NCBI GenBank assembly: GCA_033765305.1
Contig: JANRID010000042.1
Location: forward strand, 27,769 to 91,768
DNA length: 64,000 nt
DNA from: RDXT01 sp033765305
GTDB taxonomy: Bacteria > Bacteroidota > Bacteroidia > J057
Direction: 5' to 3'
Shown: positions 41,403-48,985 of the stretch, in pieces
Position numbering within the stretch: position 1 is the first letter of the stretch
Layout of the letters: the number at the start of each line of letters is the position of its first letter
Notes under the pieces: model-generated
What the model was told of the DNA's origin: nothing
The model's database searches: none
The model's input: only the letters and a program-made list of their open reading frames with translations
Program-made: the position numbers and the translations under genes

Positions 41403-44126
41403 ATGAAACCTGTACAACACTTGATTGCCATCGGGCTGCTGGCCCTGCTCGCCGGCGTCCGGCCCCTGGCCGCCCAGGGCTTCCTGCATGCCTCGGGCAG
41501 GGAAATTGTGGACGGGGCCGGCAATCCCGTGCTGCTGCGCGGCATGGGCCTCGGCGGCTGGATGCTCCAGGAGGGCTACATGATGGGCACGGCCAGTGTG
41601 GCCAATACCCAGCACCAGCTGATCGAACGGCTGACGGCGCTCATCGGCTCTGCCAACACCAATGCCTTCTATGAAGCCTGGCGCGCCAACCATGTCACCA
41701 AGCGCGACATCGACTCGCTTGCCGCCTGGGGCTTCAATTCGGTCCGCCTGCCGATGCATTACAACCTCTTCACCCTGCCCATCCAGGCCGAGCCGGTCTT
41801 CGGCCAGCAGACCTGGCTCAATACCGGCTTCGTGCTCGTGGACAGCCTGCTGTCCTGGTGCGAGCAAAACCAGATCTACCTGATTCTGGATCTGCATGCC
41901 GCACCCGGCGGCCAGGGCATGGATGCCGCCATTTCCGACTACGACTCCGATTTGCCCTCCCTCTGGGAAAGTGCTGCCAATCAAGCTAAAACTGTGGCCC
42001 TCTGGGCCCGCATCGCCGACCGCTACAAAAACGAGCCCTGGATCGGCGGCTATGACCTGATCAACGAGGTCAACTGGAACCTGCCCGGCAATACTGCCCT
42101 GCGCAATCTCTATGGCCAGATCACCCAGGCCATCCGGCAGGTGGATCAGAACCACCTCATTATCATCGAAGGAAACTGGTTCGCCAACGACTTCACCGGC
42201 CTCACGCCCCCCTGGGACAACAACATGGCCTACAGCTTCCACCGCTACTGGGCCTACAACACCCAGGAAACCATCCAGGGCTACCTCAATATGCGGCAGA
42301 CCTACAACGTGCCGCTCTGGATGGGCGAAGCAGGCGAAAACTCCAACGTCTGGTTCCGCGACTGCATCCGCCTCCTCGAATCCAACAACATCGGCTGGGC
42401 CTGGTGGCCGATGAAGAAGACCGACAATATTTCCAGCCCCTACTCGATCACCCGCAATCAGGGCTATCAGGACATCATCCGCTACTGGAGCGGCCAGGGC
42501 CCGCAGCCGGACGCCGGCCTGGCCCATCTGGCCATGATGCAGCTCGCCACGGATGCCAACATCGCCAACTGCCGCTTCCACCCGGATGTGCTGGACGCGA
42601 TGTTCCGCCAGGTGGCTGCCGATACCGCCAAGCCCTTCCGCACCCAGGCGATTCCCGGCACGGTGCTGTCTGCCTACTATGACTTCGGCCCCAACGGCGT
42701 CGCGTACTACGATAGCGATGATGCCAACTACCAGGTTTCGACGGGCAGCTTCCGCCCATGGAACAGCGGCTACAGCTACCGCAACGACGGCGTGGACCTG
42801 GAGCGGACCCAGGATGCCCAGAACAGCAGCGGCCACTGCGTGGGCTGGACCTCCGACAACGAATGGCTGCAGTATGAGGTGCAGATTGCCACGCCGGGCG
42901 CGTATCAGGTTCAGGTCCGGGCCGGAGCCCCGGCACCCGGCGGCGAATGCCACCTCGAACTCGACGGGGCCGATGTCAGCCCCCGGATCCAGATCGGCGC
43001 TACCGGCGGCTACCAAAGCTGGCAGAACTTCGGCCAGTCCGGCGTGATTCTCGACTCCGGGCGGCACAAGCTCCGCATCTTCATCAACGAGAGCGGCTTC
43101 AACCTGAGCAGCGTGAGCTTTGCCTTCAGCGGCCCCAGCAGCAGCGTGCCGGCGGCCTTCCTCTCGGCCCGCACGCTGGAGTACCAGCTCATCGAGGTGA
43201 ATCTCAACAAGCCGATGCAGTCCGTCACGGCGGCGCAGGATTTCAAGGTGTTTGTGAACAATGCCGAGATTGCGCTCAGCAGCGTGGCCACCGACAGCCT
43301 GAATCCGCGCCTGCTGCGCATCCGGACTGCCGTGCAGCTCCGGGCCGGGCAGCAGATCCGGGTGTCGTACACCGGCGCCTCGGCCCTGGCGCAGGACGGC
43401 ACGGCCCTGCAAGGCTTTGCGCAGCAGCCGGTGGCCAATACCCTGCTGGCGCTCCAGGCCATTCCCGGCAAGATCGAAGCGGAAGCCTACATTTTCCAGC
43501 AGGGCATTCAGCTGGAATTCACCACCGATGCGGGCGCCGGGCAGAATATCGGCTACTGCGATCCGGGCGACTACTGGGACTACAACGTGGAGGTGGCCCA
43601 GGCCGGCAACTACCAGGCCATTTTCCGGGTCGCCTCCACGGCCACCAGCGGGACCTTTGCCATCCAGCTGCTGGACAAGGCCACCGGCACCTACCAGACG
43701 CTGAACAATGTGCTGGTGCCCAATACCGGCGGCTGGCAGACCTGGACGAATGTGGCGCGCAGCGTGCAGCTGCCGGCCGGGGTGCAGCGGCTCCGCCTGC
43801 TGGTCACCGGCCCGCTTTTCAACCTCAACTGGATCGAATTCACCTTCCTGACCCGCATCCGCGACCTGGACGAGGACCAGACACTGCAGCTCTATCCCAA
43901 TCCGTCGGGCGGGCTGCTGCAGCTGGAGCTGCCGGGCGTTCAGGGGCAATCCGTAGGGCTGGAGGTGCTCGATGCTGCCGGCCGGCAGGTATGGGGCCAT
44001 GAGGCGCGGATGAGCGCTGCCGCCGAACCCCTCGACCTGCGTCACCTGCCGGGCGGCTGGTACCTGCTGCGCGTGCGCATGCCCGACGGCGGCATCCGGG
44101 TCCGCTCTTTTGTGCTGCGGATGTAG
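41403..44126 (+). CDS. Secreted GH5 glycoside hydrolase with CBM6 modules and T9SS sorting domain
   Basis: 907-aa extracellular enzyme, probably a cellulase/glucanase-type glycoside hydrolase family 5 protein. Signal peptide MKPVQHLIAIGLLALLAGVRPLAAQ. The catalytic domain spans about 26-450: GGWMLQEGYMMG, FNSVRLPMHY, LILDLHAAPGGQG, acid/base E222 in DLINEVNW, and nucleophile E309 in PLWMGEAGEN. CBM6-like carbohydrate-binding modules follow at about 455-590 (YYDFGPNGVAYYDSDDANYQ...NEWLQYEVQIATPGAYQVQVRAG) and 690-815 (KIEAEAYIFQQGIQLEFT...DYWDYNVEVAQAGNYQAIFRVAS), with an Ig-like linker between. The last 75 residues (LQLYPNPSGGLLQLELPG ... GGWYLLRVRMPDGGIRVRSFVLRM) are a type A type IX secretion sorting domain. 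The start at 41403 is chosen by the signal peptide. Confidence 0.92.
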   Translation: MKPVQHLIAIGLLALLAGVRPLAAQGFLHASGREIVDGAGNPVLLRGMGLGGWMLQEGYMMGTASVANTQHQLIERLTALIGSANTNAFYEAWRANHVTKRDIDSLAAWGFNSVRLPMHYNLFTLPIQAEPVFGQQTWLNTGFVLVDSLLSWCEQNQIYLILDLHAAPGGQGMDAAISDYDSDLPSLWESAANQAKTVALWARIADRYKNEPWIGGYDLINEVNWNLPGNTALRNLYGQITQAIRQVDQNHLIIIEGNWFANDFTGLTPPWDNNMAYSFHRYWAYNTQETIQGYLNMRQTYNVPLWMGEAGENSNVWFRDCIRLLESNNIGWAWWPMKKTDNISSPYSITRNQGYQDIIRYWSGQGPQPDAGLAHLAMMQLATDANIANCRFHPDVLDAMFRQVAADTAKPFRTQAIPGTVLSAYYDFGPNGVAYYDSDDANYQVSTGSFRPWNSGYSYRNDGVDLERTQDAQNSSGHCVGWTSDNEWLQYEVQIATPGAYQVQVRAGAPAPGGECHLELDGADVSPRIQIGATGGYQSWQNFGQSGVILDSGRHKLRIFINESGFNLSSVSFAFSGPSSSVPAAFLSARTLEYQLIEVNLNKPMQSVTAAQDFKVFVNNAEIALSSVATDSLNPRLLRIRTAVQLRAGQQIRVSYTGASALAQDGTALQGFAQQPVANTLLALQAIPGKIEAEAYIFQQGIQLEFTTDAGAGQNIGYCDPGDYWDYNVEVAQAGNYQAIFRVASTATSGTFAIQLLDKATGTYQTLNNVLVPNTGGWQTWTNVARSVQLPAGVQRLRLLVTGPLFNLNWIEFTFLTRIRDLDEDQTLQLYPNPSGGLLQLELPGVQGQSVGLEVLDAAGRQVWGHEARMSAAAEPLDLRHLPGGWYLLRVRMPDGGIRVRSFVLRM

Positions 44127-44141
44127 TCCGGTCATCGGGAA

Positions 44142-44177
44142 CCGGGGCAGGTCCTGCGGGGCCTGCCCCGGATTTTT
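44142..44177 (+). terminator. Rho-independent terminator after the GH5 gene
   Basis: Perfect 10-bp stem CCGGGGCAGG / CCTGCCCCGG with a 10-base loop, then ATTTTTG, 15 bases after the GH5 stop codon. Confidence 0.88.
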
Positions 44178-44329
44178 GTTAGAAAATCTGGCTGGAAGCC
44201 AGCCTGTTACGCAGCCGCCGGCAGGCGGCGGACGGAGGGGATTTCGTCAGGGTGCAGGCCGCCCGTCTTTCCCTTGCTTCTGCCCGCAAATTGCCGCATC
44301 TTTCGGGATACCTGCCTCACCCCGCCCCG

Positions 44330-45532
44330 ATGAAGCTCACCGATGCGCACCGCCTGCGCCTGCTGTATGCGCTGGTATTTTCCTGCACAGCTTCCTGGCT
44401 GCCGATTTTCGCCGACTACCTCCGGGACCGGGGGCTGAGCGGCATCCAGACGGGGATCGTGCTGAGCGTGACGCCGGTCATGATGCTGCTGGTGCAGCCC
44501 TTCTACGGTGCCCTGGCCGACCGGATCGGCTACCGGCGCTGCCTCGCTGCCTCGGCGCTGCTGGCGGCCCTGAGCTATGCCGGCTACCTCTCGGAGGGCG
44601 GCTTCGCGTTCCTGATGCTGCTCACGGTGGCGATGTCCCTGTTTTACAATACCCTCCAGCCGCTGCTCGATACCCTTGCGCTGCGCTGGGTGCAGGCCCA
44701 TCCGGAGGAGTCCTACGGCACGATGCGCCTCGCAGGCGCTGCCGGCTGGGCGCTCACGGGCATCACCGTGGGGCAGTACATCGATGCCCTGAGCACGGAG
44801 GTCATCTTCCTCTTTGCAGGCGGCAGCATGGTGCTCACGGCCCTGGTGGCGGGTTTCCTGGCGGCGGACCGCAGCCTGGAGGCGCAGCCCGCAGATGCGT
44901 CCTGGGCCTACCTGCGCGAGGCTCTCGGCAGCCGGGAGCTGCTGTTTCTGCTGGGCTGCGTGTTTCTGGTCTCTGCCGGGGCCACTACGATCTGGAATTT
45001 TTATTCCCTCTACCTGAAGGAAAACGGCGCTTCGGCCTCGCTGGTCGGCTTCGGCCTGTCCTTCCAGGGCCTCTGCGAGCTGCCGCTCTTCTACCTGTCT
45101 GCCCGCATCATCCGGCGGCTGGGCATCAAGCGCACCCTGCTGCTGACCATCGCGGCTACGACGCTGCGCCTGGTGCTGTACGGGGTGGTGAAGGACCCGC
45201 GCGCTGCCATCGCCATCGAGCTGCTGCACGGTGTTTCGTGGTCGCTCTTCTGGGTGGTGTGCGTGGAATACGTAAACAGCCTGATCCCGGAGGCCTGGCG
45301 TGCGACGGGGCAGTCGCTGCTGTATGCGGCGTACTTCGGGGCGGGGGCCATCGCCGGCAACCTGTGGACGGGCTGGCTCTACGATGCGCAGCTGAAGCTG
45401 GCGCTCATTTTCCTGCTCAACGCGGGAATTGTGGGCGCTACGGGGCTGGCGGTCTGGATCTGGATGCGGCCGCGTCCTGAGGGGGAGGATGCACCACTAA
45501 GACCCTGGGGGCACTCAGAAGACCTAGCTTAG
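44330..45532 (+). CDS. MFS transporter (MFS_1-like/HcaT-type) with repeat-derived C-terminus
   Basis: 400-aa major facilitator with 12 hydrophobic segments, starting MKLTDAHRLRLLYALVFSCTASWLPIFADYLRDRGLSGIQTGIVLSVTPVMMLLVQPFYGALADRIGYRRCLAASAL. The TM2-3 loop G-x-x-x-D-R-x-G-x-R-R and the later SYGTMRLAGAAGWALTG are typical of the MFS_1-like (PF12832) group that includes nucleoside and phenylpropionate permeases. Substrate unknown. The last roughly 13 codons (A-P-L-R-P-W-G-H-S-E-D-L-A-stop) lie inside the first decayed unit of the 99-bp repeat array, so the stop codon is supplied by the repeat. The 203 bases upstream contain the GH5 terminator and no other gene. Confidence 0.85.
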   Translation: MKLTDAHRLRLLYALVFSCTASWLPIFADYLRDRGLSGIQTGIVLSVTPVMMLLVQPFYGALADRIGYRRCLAASALLAALSYAGYLSEGGFAFLMLLTVAMSLFYNTLQPLLDTLALRWVQAHPEESYGTMRLAGAAGWALTGITVGQYIDALSTEVIFLFAGGSMVLTALVAGFLAADRSLEAQPADASWAYLREALGSRELLFLLGCVFLVSAGATTIWNFYSLYLKENGASASLVGFGLSFQGLCELPLFYLSARIIRRLGIKRTLLLTIAATTLRLVLYGVVKDPRAAIAIELLHGVSWSLFWVVCVEYVNSLIPEAWRATGQSLLYAAYFGAGAIAGNLWTGWLYDAQLKLALIFLLNAGIVGATGLAVWIWMRPRPEGEDAPLRPWGHSEDLA

Positions 45533-45873
45533 TGTCTCTCAGTGAACTTACCTTCTTAATGGTGAACCTTCGCTTGGGTTTACCACTCAGGCACTGAGGG
45601 CACTAAGAGGCACTCAGAAGACCCAGCTTAGTGCCGCTCAGTGAACTTACCTTCTTAGTGGTGAACCTTCGCGTGGGTTTACCACTCAGGCACTGAGGGC
45701 ACTAAGAGGCACTCAGAAGACCTAGCTTAGTGTTTCTCAGTGAACTTACCTTCTTAGTGGTGAACCTTCGCTTGGGTTTACCACTCAGGCACTGAGGGCA
45801 CTAAGAGACACTCAGAAGACCCAGCTTAGTGTTTCTCAGTGTACGTACTTTCTGAGTGGTAAATCTGTGTGCC
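45491..45873. repeat. Tandem array of 99-bp repeats (decayed first unit plus three)
   Basis: A partial first unit starts near 45491 (ACCACTAAGACCCTG); complete units start GGTTTACCACTCAGGCAC at 45577, 45676 and 45775, 99 bases apart. The design is that of the 22861 array: TTTACCACT at one end, TAGTGGTGAA at the other, and an internal CACTGAGG with a CTCAGTG counterpart. Sequence differs by scattered substitutions and a two-base shorter unit, so the two arrays are diverged relatives. It again lies between convergent genes (MFS and YdeI-like) and fills the 352-base gap. Confidence 0.9.
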
Positions 45874-45884
45874 TAGTGCATTGC

Positions 45885-46367
45885 TCAGGGCAGGCGGTCG
45901 GCATGCTTCAGGCCCAGGGCCAGCTTGCGCAGCGTCACGGCAATCCGGTCCACGCGGGTATCTTCGCGCCTGGCCGCCTGGATCCAGTCGCAGAAGGCCT
46001 TCTGCTCGCCTTCGCTGCAGCTGTCGAACCTGCGCCTGGCAACCGGATCGTCCGCCAGGCAGAGCCGCAGATCTTCCGGAATTTCGAGCGGCGTATCATC
46101 CGCATACAGGATGACGTGCACCGTATCGCCGGCTTCCTTGCCGATCTTCCGGCGGATTTCCGCTTTTACCGGCAGAAACAGCTGCCCGTTGCCCATGGGC
46201 ATCAGGTGGTACTGGCGGATGGGCACGCCATCGATGCTGCCGCGCACCCGCACCCAGCCGAAATGCGCATGCGGGTCCTGGAGCACTTCAGGAATCCGGG
46301 CAAAGGTCCAGCCGCCTTTGCCGGGGAATTTTTCAAGCAGGTAGGACTGGTCGGTGAGGGGGGACAT
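45885..46367 (-). CDS. DUF1905/YdeI-OmpD-associated family protein
   Basis: 160-aa protein combining a DUF1905 domain and a C-terminal YdeI/OmpD-associated (bacteriocin-protection-like) helix pair. The DUF1905 part reads YLLEKFPGKGGWTFARIPEVLQDPHAHFGWVRVRGSIDGVPIRQYHLMPMGNGQLFLPVKAEIRRKIGKEAGDTVHVILYADD (residues about 10-95). The C-terminal part reads CLADDPVARRRFDSCSEGEQKAFCDWIQAARREDTRVDRIAVTLRKLALGL, with the typical E-x-x-x-F-W-I-x-x-A-K-x-x-x-T-R pattern. The start at 46367 matches the domain; an in-frame ATG at 46400 adds 11 residues. Function unknown, cytoplasmic. Confidence 0.82.
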   Translation of the reverse strand: MSPLTDQSYLLEKFPGKGGWTFARIPEVLQDPHAHFGWVRVRGSIDGVPIRQYHLMPMGNGQLFLPVKAEIRRKIGKEAGDTVHVILYADDTPLEIPEDLRLCLADDPVARRRFDSCSEGEQKAFCDWIQAARREDTRVDRIAVTLRKLALGLKHADRLP

Positions 46368-46428
46368 CGCGGAACAGGAAAAGGAAAAGGGTTCGTGCAT
46401 CCAGATACGGCAGCAGGCCGCACGGGGT

Positions 46429-47577
46429 TTACGGCTTGATCCGCAGCAGCCGGTCCATCTGCCGTTCCGCCACGGTGCCGGGCGCTGCGCGGAGCAGGGC
46501 ATTGCGCAGGGGGGCCAGCCAGCCGCCGTAGTTGCTCACCTGCCCCAGCATCCAGGAGGTACGGACCACATAGTCCACCTTGGGGCGGCGGAGCCGGGCA
46601 AATTCCGGGAAAGCCAGCGCCGGATCGGGCTGGCGGCGGAGCAGCTGGGCCAGCGTCCATGCGTCTTCCACCGCCTGGCATCCGCCCTGGCCGAGATTGG
46701 GGGTGGTCGCATGCGCGGCATCGCCCAGCAGCAGCACCCGTCCGCGGTGCCAGGCCGGAATGGGCTTGAGGTCGCTGAGGTCGCCGTGGTGGAGGGCCTC
46801 CGGCCGGCAGGCGCCGGCCAGCTCGCCGTACCACGCGGGAAACTCCTGCAGCTGCGCCCGCAGCATCGCCGGAGCCTGCGCAGGATCATGCCGCAGGCCG
46901 GGCTGGGACTTCAGCGTGAAATACATATACACTTGTTCCGCATTCACCTGAATCATCGCCACCCGCTTGCCGCCGGTGCTGCCCCAGAGCTCCACCGCAC
47001 GCGAAGGGTCTTCGAGCCGGTGGTCCAGGATAGCCCGCCAGCAGGTCTGGCCCGAATAGCGGAGCGGCGTATCGCCGAAGAGCGCCTGGCGGACCGCCGA
47101 GCGCAGGCCGTCTGCCCCGATCAGTATATCGCTTTGGACCGTGCTGCCATCGGCAAAGCGGACCTCTACCCCGGAGGCATCATGGCGCCCGAGTGCTTCA
47201 AAGCGGCGGCCTGTGTGCACCGTGCCGGGACGCAGCTGCCGCAGCAGCACCTGCTGGAGCGCCCCCCGGTGGATGGCAATGCTCGGCGCGCCGTACCGCC
47301 GCGCGATGGCGCCGATGTCCGTCACCTGCATCGGGCGTCCGTGCCGGTCGGCTACGCCAAACCAGGCCAGCGGATTGCCGGCGGCCAGCAGTTCCTCGTA
47401 ATAGTCCAGCCGCTGCGCGATCTGGGCAGCATTGGCCGCCATGATGATGCCTGCGCCGACCGGGCGGAGTTCAGGCGCCGCTTCGAACACCTGAACCTCA
47501 AATCCTGCCTGCTGGAGGGCGATGGCGGCATGGAGGCCGCCAATGCCTGCGCCGATGATGCTGACGGTAGGGAGCAT
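46429..47577 (-). CDS. FAD-dependent aromatic-type monooxygenase
   Basis: 382-aa class A flavoprotein monooxygenase (PHBH fold). FAD-binding GxGxxG is in VSIIGAGIGGLHAAIALQQAGFEVQVFEAAPEL at residues 5-37, the DG motif in DILIGADGLRSAVR near 150, and the second FAD motif GD-A-AH-x-x-x-P in VLLLGDAAHATTPNLGQGGCQAVEDA near 285. The family hydroxylates aromatic or similar compounds with NAD(P)H and O2, or acts in tetracycline-type inactivation; substrate is not readable here. It is transcribed divergently from a TetR gene, and both -7 elements are embedded in a perfect 17-bp inverted repeat, so it is very likely the main target of that regulator. Confidence 0.9.
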   Translation of the reverse strand: MLPTVSIIGAGIGGLHAAIALQQAGFEVQVFEAAPELRPVGAGIIMAANAAQIAQRLDYYEELLAAGNPLAWFGVADRHGRPMQVTDIGAIARRYGAPSIAIHRGALQQVLLRQLRPGTVHTGRRFEALGRHDASGVEVRFADGSTVQSDILIGADGLRSAVRQALFGDTPLRYSGQTCWRAILDHRLEDPSRAVELWGSTGGKRVAMIQVNAEQVYMYFTLKSQPGLRHDPAQAPAMLRAQLQEFPAWYGELAGACRPEALHHGDLSDLKPIPAWHRGRVLLLGDAAHATTPNLGQGGCQAVEDAWTLAQLLRRQPDPALAFPEFARLRRPKVDYVVRTSWMLGQVSNYGGWLAPLRNALLRAAPGTVAERQMDRLLRIKP

Positions 47578-47593
47578 AGAAATGAATTTAGGA

Positions 47594-47601
47594 CAAATGT
47601 A
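47594..47601 (-). promoter_or_regulatory. Consensus -7 element of the FAD monooxygenase gene, inside the operator
   Basis: TACATTTG on the minus strand, 16 bases before the monooxygenase start codon, lies wholly within the left operator arm. Confidence 0.65.
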
Positions 47602-47619
47602 CTAAATTTTCCGAATTAG

Positions 47620-47627
47620 TACATTTG
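47620..47627 (+). promoter_or_regulatory. Consensus -7 element of the TetR gene, inside the operator
   Basis: TACATTTG on the plus strand lies in the right operator arm, 15 bases before the ATG at 47643, mirroring the other promoter. Confidence 0.65.
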
Positions 47628-47642
47628 TCCTATAAAATTTGC

Positions 47643-48284
47643 ATGTTGCAGCGGATGAAAACGAAAGAGCTGATTCTGGACCGTGCGAGGATCCTGTTCA
47701 ACGAACGGGGCAGCGGCGACATCACGGTGCGGGACCTGGCGCATGCGGCGGGCATCAGCCCCGGCAACCTGGGGTATCATTTCCCCACGCTGGACGCAGT
47801 GACGGAGGCCCTGTATTACCGGCTGGTGGCAGCGCTGGACGCGCAGGTGGCGTCGGCAGCGGCGCTGCCGGCGGTGGAGCTTAGTCCGCTGCGGGCGTAT
47901 GCGTATGCGCGCGAGTCATTTGCCGTACTGTACGCGTACCGCTTTCTGATGCTGGATTTTGTGCGGATCATGCGGCGGCTGCCGGGCGTGCGGGCGCATT
48001 TCCGGGAACTGATGGAGCGGCGGCGGGTGCAGTTTACGGGCCTGCTGGACGTGCTGGCGGCAGGCGGCTGGCTGGAGCCGCCCCGGTATCCGGGCCAGTA
48101 CGAAGACTGGGTGGCGCAGGCGGGGCTGATCGGCGATTTCTGGATCGCTTCAGCAGAAATCCTGACTGACGGGGGCGAAGCGGAGCGCATTGCGCAGTAC
48201 AGCCGCCTGTTTCTCGCCACGCTGGCGCCCTTGCTGACGGAGCGGGGCCTGGCGGAAATCAGGCCCCTGCTGGCGGGGGGCTGA
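47643..48284 (+). CDS. TetR family transcriptional regulator of the monooxygenase
   Basis: 213-aa TetR regulator. DNA-binding region: MKTKELILDRARILFNERGSGDITVRDLAHAAGISPGNLGYHFPTLDAVTEALYYRLV, with recognition helix ISPGNLGYHFP, residues about 5-62. The C-terminal domain resembles DUF-type TetR ligand domains found in Bacteroidota (FAVLYAYRFLMLDFVRIMRRLPGVRAHFRELMERRRVQF). Start chosen at 47643 because its distance to the -7 element (15 bases) mirrors that of the divergent monooxygenase (16 bases); ATG 47655 is possible and 47625 lies inside the promoter. Predicted to repress both itself and the monooxygenase. Confidence 0.88.
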   Translation: MLQRMKTKELILDRARILFNERGSGDITVRDLAHAAGISPGNLGYHFPTLDAVTEALYYRLVAALDAQVASAAALPAVELSPLRAYAYARESFAVLYAYRFLMLDFVRIMRRLPGVRAHFRELMERRRVQFTGLLDVLAAGGWLEPPRYPGQYEDWVAQAGLIGDFWIASAEILTDGGEAERIAQYSRLFLATLAPLLTERGLAEIRPLLAGG

Positions 48285-48383
48285 GGCAGGCCTTAGGGCC
48301 CCGGACAGGGCGGAGGTTCGCATTGGTACGGGCCGGGAAACGGATTGCGCACAGATAATTGGCGTTTCAGCCGGATGATGCTG

Positions 48384-48391
48384 TATATTTG
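48384..48391 (+). promoter_or_regulatory. Consensus -7 promoter element
   Basis: TATATTTG, 42 bases before the ATG at 48434, with a TTG 22 bases upstream (48359-48361). Supports transcription of the small exported-protein gene. Confidence 0.5.
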
Positions 48392-48433
48392 AGTACACGC
48401 TCTATATTGCAGCTGCAATAACCCGATTTCCGC

Positions 48434-48787
48434 ATGCACCGCAGATGGCTGTTGCCGGCATTGGCCCTGATATGGCTGTCGCTCCTGCAAGGAGCTGGCT
48501 TGCCGTGGGCTGCTCCGGCCTCTGCATGGCTGTCGGCGCCGGTGATCACGGAAGCCCATCGGCCTGTGCAGGGCTTCCCGCTGCTGGCGCTGCCCGAAGT
48601 GCCGGGCGCAGTAGAAATTTGTGAAACGGAGGAAGAGCCCGAATCCGGCGGCCACCTCCTGTTTGCCTGTACATTATCCCGGATGCACCAGGAGCAGGCC
48701 GTGCGGGCGCTGCCCTTGCATCTGCATGCGGATGAGCTGCGCCCTGGCGCGCCCTTGTTCATCCGTCACCGCATTCTTCGGCTATAA
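48434..48787 (+). CDS. Small exported protein of unknown function
   Basis: 117-aa predicted exported protein. N-terminal signal HRRWLLPALALIWLSLLQGAGLPWAAPASA is followed by a proline- and histidine-containing mature part (WLSAPVITEAHRPVQGFPLLALPEVPGAVEICETEEEPESGGHLLFACTLSRMHQEQAVRALPLHLHADELRPGAPLFIRHRILRL). Two cysteines (EICETEEE and LFACTLS) may pair. No family recognised. A consensus promoter lies 42 bases upstream, supporting that it is a real gene. The 198 bases after it up to the SulP gene hold only the SulP promoter. Confidence 0.55.
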   Translation: MHRRWLLPALALIWLSLLQGAGLPWAAPASAWLSAPVITEAHRPVQGFPLLALPEVPGAVEICETEEEPESGGHLLFACTLSRMHQEQAVRALPLHLHADELRPGAPLFIRHRILRL

Positions 48788-48963
48788 GCAGGTATTTTCC
48801 GTCCTGGCGGGACTGGCGGCTGCGCCTGGCCCGCATTGCGCATGGCCCCGTGCCGCGTAAGGTTCCGGGGCCCCGATTCCGCTCAGGTGCAGCAGCGCTT
48901 GCCTGTGTGAGACTGGCGCTGCGCCCTGGCGGGCATGTGCTGCCTGCTTAATTCACCCCATTA

Positions 48964-48971
48964 TACCTTGC
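48964..48971 (+). promoter_or_regulatory. -7 promoter element for the SulP gene
   Basis: TACCTTGC, 14 bases before the ATG at 48986; a TAnnTTnn variant of the recurrent element. No -33 TTG at proper distance is obvious. Confidence 0.4.
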
Positions 48972-48985
48972 TGAACGCCTTACTT

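Larger units (their letters stand above)
47589..47632. promoter_or_regulatory. Divergent operator: perfect 17-bp inverted repeat
   Basis: TAGGACAAATGTACTAA (47589-47605) and its exact reverse complement (47616-47632) flank a 10-base spacer. Each arm is itself a pseudo-palindrome of the form TAG-N-ACA-NN-TGT-N-CTA, so the structure looks like two operator sites, one per divergent promoter. It almost certainly binds the adjacent TetR regulator. Confidence 0.75.

Noticed and set aside
41184..44135. Nearly 1000-codon open frame antisense to the GH5 gene
   Set aside because: It lacks any domain signature, while the plus strand encodes signal peptide, GH5 catalytic residues, CBM6 modules and a T9SS domain.
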